From Saccopteryx bilineata (Eukaryota > Chordata > Mammalia > Chiroptera > Emballonuridae): a stretch of DNA of 64,000 nucleotides. The number at the start of each line of letters is the position of its first letter. Position 1 is the stretch's first letter. A program made the translations under genes and the position numbers. The stretch lies in the NCBI RefSeq assembly GCF_036850765.1, contig NC_089493.1, forward strand, positions 189,443,140 to 189,507,139, read 5' to 3'. The notes beneath the pieces were generated by a model. It was not told the DNA's origin. It ran no database searches and was given only the letters and a program-made list of their open reading frames with translations. Below are positions 57,031-64,000 of the stretch, piece after piece.

Positions 57031-59535
57031 AGAGCCACTGATAGCCCCGTCCCTGGAGCAGAGCTCCTCCGACTTCTTCTTTCTTCTCCCTGTGTTTCCA
57101 GGCATCAGGATTGGAGATGGAGTAGCCCCGGGTTCATTGGGGTCCCAAGAATGCCACTCCCTCAGAGACAGGCAGACCCAAGTGCATGTAGATGTCGCTC
57201 AGCCTTCTTATCTGCAAAGTGGGAATCAGCAGCAAACTCAGGGGCTTGTTGTGACACACAAATGAGTTAACAGAGGTGAAGGGCTTTGTGAACCCTACGC
57301 CATTCAGAGTTCAGAGTATGTATCTGGACAATAAGGTGTGGGCACAGTGGAGCCGGGACATGGACTTATACCTAGAAGGCAGCCCCACCCACTGTCACCT
57401 TTCCTGGGAACCTGTTGGGTGCTGGGGACATGGTGGGGAACCAGATAGACGCAGAGCCAACTTTGATGGCCAAGACGTCAACCAATAAGGACAGGTGATG
57501 CTCTGTGACGAGGACCGCGTCGGAGGTGATAGGTAGCACAGGAGAACAGGGGCACAGGCCAAGGAGGAGAGTGGGATGTGTACACCTCTCTAAATCTGAA
57601 GGGAGTCGGGAAGTGTCAGGGGGTAGCCCTGCTCCTGGCCGGCTGGTCTCCTTCCCCCTGCGGTGACCCACGGGCCTCCGCCCATATGGAGAGCCTTCGT
57701 CCTCTCCACCCCTGACCCCGCTGGGCTTGTGCTGTCAAACCCTTGTCTGCCGTGGAATTGTGGGGCCGCGTCTAGGGAGTGCTGGCCCTGCGTCACCAGC
57801 CCTGTGCTTCCCTGCCCTGTTCCCGAAGTCAGTTCAGTCCTCAGTCTGTTTCCTTCTCTGACAGGTGCTTCTCTGGGGATTAGATGAGGCGCTAAAGCGG
57901 CGCTTTCCAAACTTTCAAAACACACACCAGCGTTAGTTACCTGGGGCTCCGGTGAGAGTGCAGGTTGTGGTTCAGCGGGTCTGGGGTGGGGCACGAGATT
58001 CTGCATTTCTAGGAAGCTGCCAAGTGGCGCTGATGCTGCTGGTCTCCAGAGCGAGGATGAAAAGCGGTGAGGAGTCCTGGGTACCGGTTCCTACCCCTTC
58101 TCCGCCGGCTGCGTCACCGCATCTGTTGTTGTTACTGACAGTTATGCAATAGCCCGCATCGATTGGGGACAATTTATGTGGCCGGCCTTGAGTTGAGGTC
58201 CTTACATGTGTTCTCTCTATTGATCCTCACTCAGTCTTATAAAATAGGGTCTCTTATACCAGAGGCACAAAGAGGAGAAGAAAGAACTTCAAGGTCACCC
58301 AGTCAGGAGGTGGCAGGCGCCACGTTAGAACCCAGGCAGTTTGGCCTCTGGAGCCCGCAGGTGGGGATGGTGACTGAAGGGCGTGGCAAGCATGGAGGAC
58401 ACCGAATGACAGAGCAGGACGCTTTTCCAAACCTGGGCTCCCCCAGGGAGGAGTTTCCTCAGTCAGCCCTGGCTACTCCTAAACCAGAAGAGGCTCCATC
58501 CTATTTTCTTCTGCTCCTTGGATGCCTTTTACTCTTCCTCCCTCATTGAAGTCGGACTATTGCTGGTTGCCATTGCAGCAGCCAAGCGCCCATCCCATCG
58601 CGGGCTTGTCTCCGTCCCTGGCCAATGGGAGACCTACTTCTCCAGTATCCTGTGGGGACTTGGAGCATCAGGCTGTCATGTTTTGGTGGCTGAGGGAGGC
58701 GAGGAAGTGAGGCAGAAGAGAGGGGGTGGTCCGCTTCCATGCCGATGTTCCCTCTCTGCTGCGTTCGCGGAATCCCTGCGCGGTTTCCAGCCGCTTCACC
58801 AGCCCGGCAGCAGGCGTGTGGTCCTGACCGAGGCTGTGTGTCCAGCCGCTGGGCTGAGAACTTTGCGTGTGGTATCCATTTAATCCTCACAACAGCCGGG
58901 GAGGAGCATTGGGATTACCGCCCTTTGACAGATAGGAATCGCAGCCCCAAAGGCTAAGGAATCTGTCCCGGTCACCTAGCCAGTAGGAAGAGAAACCTGT
59001 ATGTGAGCACGGATTCCACGACCCTCACGCTTAGCCATCACGACCCCACCTCTCACAGGCTTACTGTAAGTGTCTCCCGGGTCCCCAGACCTAGATTATG
59101 GTGGGACACACAGCCTGCCTTCCCCAACATTTCAGGCAGTGGTTCTAGCAGATGCTTTAGTGTGGCATAGCGGGTCACGGGTTTTGCAGCTGGGCCGTGG
59201 TTACCCACCCGCAAAAATGAAGCTCAGTGCTCTCAGCGCAGGTTCTGCTGAGGCAGCCGCTTCCCAGGCCCTGCTCAGGTCTCGGGGTTAGCCAGCACAA
59301 TGGCTCCCCAGCCCTTTCCCACCTTGCCATCTCCACTTGGCAAAACCCCAGCCCTGTAGCAGTGGACTCTCCACCGCCTCGCCACTTGTGCTGCTGGAGA
59401 AACACCACAACTGCACCGTATGGTGTCATTTTAAAATCATGGTCACCAAGCTCCCATAAGGCCTAATGCTGCCTGGCACCGTTCCGTGTTTCCATAGACT
59501 GTTTACTCTCCTGCTTGGCCCAATGGTGAATTCTT

Positions 59536-59859
59536 CTTTCTCTCTCTCTCTCTATCTTTTTTAACAAGAGAGGGTGGGGAAGGGATAGACAGGGACAGAC
59601 AGGAAGAGAGAGAGAGATGAGAAGCATCAATTCTTACGGCACCTTAGTTGTTCATTGATTGCTTTCCCATATGTGCCTTGACCGGAGGTTCCGGCCAAGC
59701 CAGTGACCTCTTACTCAAGCCAGTGACCTTGGGCTCAAGCCAGTAAACACGGGGTCACGTCCATGATCCCATGCTCAAACTGGCAATCTCGGGGTTTCAA
59801 ACCTGGGTCCTCTGAGTCCCAGGCAGATGCTCTATCCACTGCGCCACTGCCTGGTCAGG
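59536..59859 (-). mobile_element. Family B SINE, copy 8
   Basis: Target-site duplications CCCAATGGTGAATTCTT (59519-59535) and CCCAGTGGTGAATTCTT (59860-59876), 16 of 17 matching. The head ends GCCACTGCCTGGTCAGG. The tail is a (TC)n tract. Internal units are of the longer, older type. Confidence 0.92.
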
Positions 59860-60307
59860 CCCAGTGGTGAATTCTTATCCTCGCCTCTCCCTCCAGCCTC
59901 CCGCGCCCCCCCCCCCCCTGAGGCCCTCGTGTCTCTCAGAGGAAGAATAGAACGAACCAGAGGAGAGTCTGCACAGCTCCCACCCACGGTTAGCTGCTCT
60001 CCTAGGTCCTGCCGTCCCTCCTCGTTCTGAGGATGGGCCCTCCGCGCTCCCATCCCTCAAGGACATCCCGGCCACCTGTTCCTCTGCTCTTCCCTGTCTG
60101 CCGTTTGCCCACCACCCCCGGGATCTGTCCCTGTCAATTACCGACACACACGCTGTTACTTCCCCTATGCTTAAAAAAGAACACACACACCCCCTTTGTA
60201 TTTTTTACCCCTGTCTACCTGCAGCTATGACATTATTTCTTTCCTTTTCTTCCTAGCAAACTGTGAAGCTGTTCATGTGCTTTGTAACCCAACCCATGTG
60301 GGCTTTT

Positions 60308-60657
60308 TTTATTTTTTTATTTATTTATTTTATTTTTTACAGAGACAGAGAGTGAGTCAGAGAGAGGGATAGACAAAGAGGAACGGAGAGAGATGACAAG
60401 CATCAATCATTAGTTTTCCGTTGCGCTTTGCAACACCTTAATTGTTCATTGATTGCTTTCTCATATGTGCCTTGACCACGGGCCTTCAGCAGACCAAGTA
60501 ACCCCGTGCTGGAGCCAGCAACCTTGGGTTCAAGCTGGTGGGATTTTTGCTCAAACCAGATGAGCCCACGCTCAAGCTGGCGACCTCGGGGTCTTGAACC
60601 TAGGTTCTCTGCATCCCAGTCCAACGCTCTATCCACTGTGCCACCGCCTGGTCAGGC
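60308..60657 (-). mobile_element. Family B SINE, copy 9
   Basis: Target-site duplications CCATGTGGGCTTTT (60294-60307) and CCACGTGGGCTTTT (60658-60671). TATTTTTTACAGAGACAG gives a good acceptor-like sequence in host sense (AG at 60341-60342). The head ends CCACCGCCTGGTCAGGC. Confidence 0.94.
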
Positions 60658-60671
60658 CCACGTGGGCTTTT

Positions 60672-62205
60672 GCCCTCATCTTTCCACCCGAAATGTGCTC
60701 ATCAGGGTCTTCAGTGACATGTTTGTTGCTAAATCCAGTGGCCAGCCCCCCATCCTCGTCCTCGGTGGCCTCGTTATTGCATCTGGCTTGTTCGCTTCAT
60801 TCCACTTTCCTCGACACCCTTTGCCGTGACACTTTGCTGGCCTAGCGTTCTTCCCACGTCACTGGCTTCTCTCTGTGTCTCCTTGGCTGCCTCTTCCTTG
60901 CCCCCTGACCCCTGTGTCGGAGGGCCCCAGGGCTCAGGCCTTGGTCCTCTGCCCTTTGCTATTTCCGTTCGCTCCATTAGTGGTGTCTCCCGGCTTGAAG
61001 CACCATCCCAAATGTACAGGTCCAGCCTGGGCCTCTTGGCACCTCTTGGCACCTCTAACTGATGCGTCCACTGCCTGCTCCACATCTCTTGTGTGTCCAG
61101 CAGGCATCTCAGATGAACTTGTCCACAAGCACGGCCGTGTTCTTTCCTCCTGCGTCGTCACTGTCTCAGCTGACGGCAGCCTCATACTTCCATTGCCGGG
61201 CCAGACACCTCAGTCACCCTGACCCCTCTCTTCCTGCTGCCTGCCACATCCCGTCCCTCAGAAACTCCTGGTAGCTTCACCTTCAGAAGACCCCTAGACG
61301 ACACTCACCTCTCCCCTGGCCCCTACGCACTGTCCTCACTCACCTGGATTTTTGCAGCTGTCTCCCACGGGGTCTCCCCGCCTATGTCCTGGCCTCCTTT
61401 CCTCGCTGTCCCACATGCACGTCACTGTTGTGCTCAACCTTCCCATGGCTTCTGTATGCACCTAGAGCCAGCACCTGGGCCCTCTGCCTGGCTCCCAGGC
61501 CTTCGGGGGTGTGCTCCTTCTTAATTCGGATTTCATTCCCAAGACTTTCTCCAGTGTCCCTGTGCCCCTTGAATACACCTGCTAGCTCCCAGTTCCGGGC
61601 CTTTGCACTTGCTGTCCCCTCTGCCTGGAATTCTCTTCTCCCAAATGTGGATGGACAAGGATCACTCCCTTGCCTCGTTTTGGGCTTGACCCAAGGGTCC
61701 CTCACCTCAGTGAGCTCTTTATTCCACCCTGCTGACCACTGCCTTCTCCTTCCTCTCTCTTACCCCTCCCACCCACCTCCTCTGTATTATTTTTCTCTGC
61801 AACTTATCACCCGATATTTCTCTACATCACACATTCTAGGGTAGACATTATTTTCACAGTTTACCATCTCTGGATTCAAGTTGCAATTTATAAATAGATG
61901 GCAGTGCCTAGTTTGATTGGCAATTATTTTTCCTTCTTGGTGGGGCATGAAATAATAGTGTACCTGATAAAACTGAGGACTCTTAAGTGTATTTGGATCT
62001 AATGTAACACCACATGGAATTTACTTACTGATTTGTTTCTCTGATTCCCCCAGACCGGAAGCTAAGCTCATGGGGGCAGGGATTTTTTTGTGCCTTAAAT
62101 CCTGCTGTATCCCAAGCACCCAGAGCTGGCATCTGGCACCTGGCACATAAAGGCTACTCGACAGCTGTATACATATACAATAAATGAATGAATGAATGTG
62201 TAAAT
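60672..62205 (+). repeat. LINE2 3' region
   Basis: GGGCCTTTGCACTTGCTGTC, CCCTCTGCCTGGAATTCTC, CTCACCTCAGTGAGCTCTTT, CAACTTATCACCCGATATTT, AAGCTCATGGGGGCAGGGAT, CCTGCTGTATCCCAAGCACC, GGCACCTGGCACATAAAGGC and a terminal (AATG)n follow the L2 3' end in order. The upstream limit is uncertain; 60245-60293 may belong to it, with family B copy 9 inserted. Confidence 0.75.
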
Positions 62206-62264
62206 GCCTTCAAAGTGCATCCCTTTCACTGAAATAGACCATATTCACATCTATGATAAATCTT

Positions 62265-62659
62265 TTTTTTTTTTTTTTAATAAATTTTTATTAATGGTAA
62301 TGGGATGACATTAATAAATCAGGGTACATATATTCAAAGAAAACATGTCTAGGTTATTTTGTCATCAAATTATGTTGCAAACCCCTCGCCCAAAGTCAGA
62401 TTGTCCTCCGTCACCCTCTATCTAGTTCTCTGTGCCCCTCCCCCTCCCCCTAACTCTCTCCCTCCCTCCCTCCCATGTCCTCCCTCCCCCCCCCCCCACC
62501 CTTGGTAACCACCACACTCTTGTCCATGTCTCTCAGTCTAATTTTTATGTTCCACCAATGTATGGAATCATGTAGTTCTTGTTTTTTTCTGATTTACTTA
62601 TTTCACTCCTTATAATGTTATCAAGATCCCACCATTTTGCTGTAAATGATCTGATGTCA
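62265..62659 (-). mobile_element. 5'-truncated young L1 3' end
   Basis: Poly-T, then TAATAAATTTTTATTAATGG, GGGTACATATATTCAAAG, a C/T-rich block with a C12-13 run, and GTATGGAATCATGTAGTTC to GATCCCACCATTTTGC: the reverse complement of an L1 3' UTR. A perfect 16-bp target-site duplication ATCTATGATAAATCTT flanks it (62249-62264 and 62660-62675), showing recent, target-primed insertion of only about 395 bp. Confidence 0.9.
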
Positions 62660-63568
62660 ATCTATGATAAATCTTGTTGGAATTAATAACAGTCTGATGG
62701 CTGTGTTGCACCTCAGAACTGTGGTTATATTCATTCATCCTTGCCCCTCAAACGTGGCCTGGCATGTTCTGAATCGTAATATCTGATGTACTTGTCTGTC
62801 TCCCCAGGACGCCGTGAGCTCCTTGGGGGCAGAATCATGTCTTACACGTACATTTCTGTGGCTCCAGAGTCCACATGGGGCTCAGAGATTATTTATTAAA
62901 GAAATAATGAGTAATATACACAGATGAGTGTCTATTTACCTTTTTTCTAACTGCCTAAAATGTGCCAGGCATATCACACCTGAATTGGCTCTGATTCCCC
63001 CCTCCCACAGCCCTGCAGGTAGGGTTCCTTCCCTGTTTTCCAGAGGAGGAAGCTGGTGCTGAACAAGGAAGGTGTCGGGTGTGTGTGTGTGTGTGTGTGT
63101 GTGTGTTTCACCTACTCACAACTGTTTCCCCAGAAGACACCTTCAGCCATAGCGCTTAGGACAGTCCATACCGTGCCCTGGTGCAGGCGCCTAGAAGGAA
63201 ACTCTGGGAGAAAGGGTCCCAGCTGGGTTGGGGAGCACCCTCCTTCTCCCAGGTGCCATCCGGGGCAATGGCTTGGCTGCCCACCCACTTTGCAAACTGG
63301 CTTGGGTATTTCTGCCACCCATGGGCACAGACCCAGGTGTGTTGGGGGAAAGTGAATGAGATGCACCCCAAACCTTTGGAAGAGGGCACCCCAACATGCC
63401 TTCAAAGAAGGCACGTTGACACAATAGGACTACTGAGAAATGATTAAAATTATTTCGTTGTTCTTTCCACAAAGGATGGCTAGTAAAAATATGAAGCCAC
63501 TTGAAATAAAACCCTCTCTCTGGGAGGCTATATTCAGGTAGGTTACTTTGTTGTAGTTTGTTTTATTC

Positions 63569-63994
63569 TTTTTTTTTTTCTTTTCATTTTTCTGAAGCTG
63601 GAAACAGGGAGAGACAGTCAGACAGACTCCCGCATGCGCCCGACCGGGATCCACCCGGCACACCCACCAGGGGGCGACGCTCTGCCCACCAGGGGGCGAT
63701 GCTCTGCCCATCCTGGGCGTCGCCATGTTGCGACCCTCCTGGGTGTCGCCATATTGCGACCAGAGCCACTCTAGCGCCTGGGGCAGAGGCCACAGAGCCA
63801 TCCCCAGCGCCCGGGCCATCTTTTGCTCCAATGGAGCCTTGGCTGCGGGAGGGGAAGAGAGAGACAGAGAGGAAGGCGCGGCGGAGGGGTGGAGATGCAA
63901 ATGGGCGCTTCTCCTATGTGCCCTGGCCGGGAATCGAACCCGGGTCCTCCGCACGCTAGGCCGACGCTCTACCGCTGAGCCAACCGGCCAGGGC
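63569..63994 (-). mobile_element. Family A SINE, copy 10, expanded modules
   Basis: TTATTC at 63563-63568 and again at 63995-64000 is the visible part of the target-site duplication, cut by the window end. It has two intact CTCF cores (63664-63676 and 63686-63698) and a further local duplication of a CTGGGCGTCGCCATGTTGCG unit at about 63713-63760. It is the longest copy here. Confidence 0.94.
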
Positions 63995-64000
63995 TTATTC

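Larger units (their letters stand above)
56522..64000 (+). other. WWC1: WWC1 intron 15 (5' part)
   Basis: No exon recognisable as WWC1 exon 16 or later appears before the window end. The intron holds MIRs (also about 58190-58345 and 58850-59045, minus), two family B SINEs, an L2 fragment, a young L1 3' end, a (GT)n at about 63078-63107 and a family A SINE at the window edge. 57100-58180 and 62690-63560 show nothing else that I can name. Confidence 0.88.

Noticed and set aside
61428..61844. 138-aa frame beginning MCSTFPWLLYAPRA
   Set aside because: It lies wholly in an L2 3' region, where similar frames arise by chance.
1..64000. Endogenous retrovirus or other viral insertion
   Set aside because: I found no LTR pair, primer-binding site or gag/pol/env-like coding stretch; the mobile elements seen are SINEs, LINEs and DNA transposons.

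Overview
The window is mammalian nuclear DNA: spliced coding exons separated by large introns full of SINEs, old MIR/L2 fragments and DNA transposons. Two tRNA-derived SINE families dominate. Family A (about 380-420 bp) has a head that reads GCCCTGGCCGGTTGGCTCAG; family B (about 320-370 bp) has a head that reads GCCTGACCAGGCGGTGGCGC. From memory these resemble SINEs of bats, most likely horseshoe or Old World leaf-nosed bats (Rhinolophoidea). I could not run a repeat-library search, so the species group is an inference.

There is one protein-coding gene, on the + strand: WWC1 (KIBRA), an upstream regulator of the Hippo pathway. Fourteen consecutive coding exons are present, corresponding to exons 2-15 of the human gene. 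They join in a single open frame of 2161 nt, codons 40-760 in human numbering. The window opens inside intron 1, so the start codon and first WW domain lie upstream. It closes inside intron 15, so the rest of the C2 domain, the acidic region, the aPKC-binding region and the C-terminal PDZ ligand lie downstream. The exons cover the second WW domain, both coiled-coil regions, the serine-rich linker with the mitotic phosphosites and most of the C2 domain. No junction is disrupted; every intron is GT-AG.

Layout: 1-18759 intron 1; 18760-24514 exons 2-3 (WW2 and first coiled coil); 30869-40473 exons 4-8; 43269-47444 exons 9-10 (second coiled coil); 49114-49649 exon 11 (serine-rich linker); 53592-56521 exons 12-15 (linker and C2); 56522-64000 intron 15, mostly L2, SINE and a 5'-truncated young L1. 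I see no second gene on either strand; long open frames elsewhere come from low-complexity repeats, SINEs or shadows of exons.

The most notable non-coding observations are these. (1) Family A SINEs carry a near-consensus CTCF core, so ten motifs with an intact core lie in WWC1 introns, nine in the same orientation. (2) A 28-unit G-rich minisatellite begins at the exon 10 splice donor, and its first unit looks like the donor itself. (3) Of 23 mapped tRNA-SINEs, 20 are antisense to the gene. (4) There is an inverted duplication in intron 1 and two hAT-type elements with target-site duplications. (5) The start of exon 8 has five consecutive amino-acid changes relative to the human protein as I remember it.
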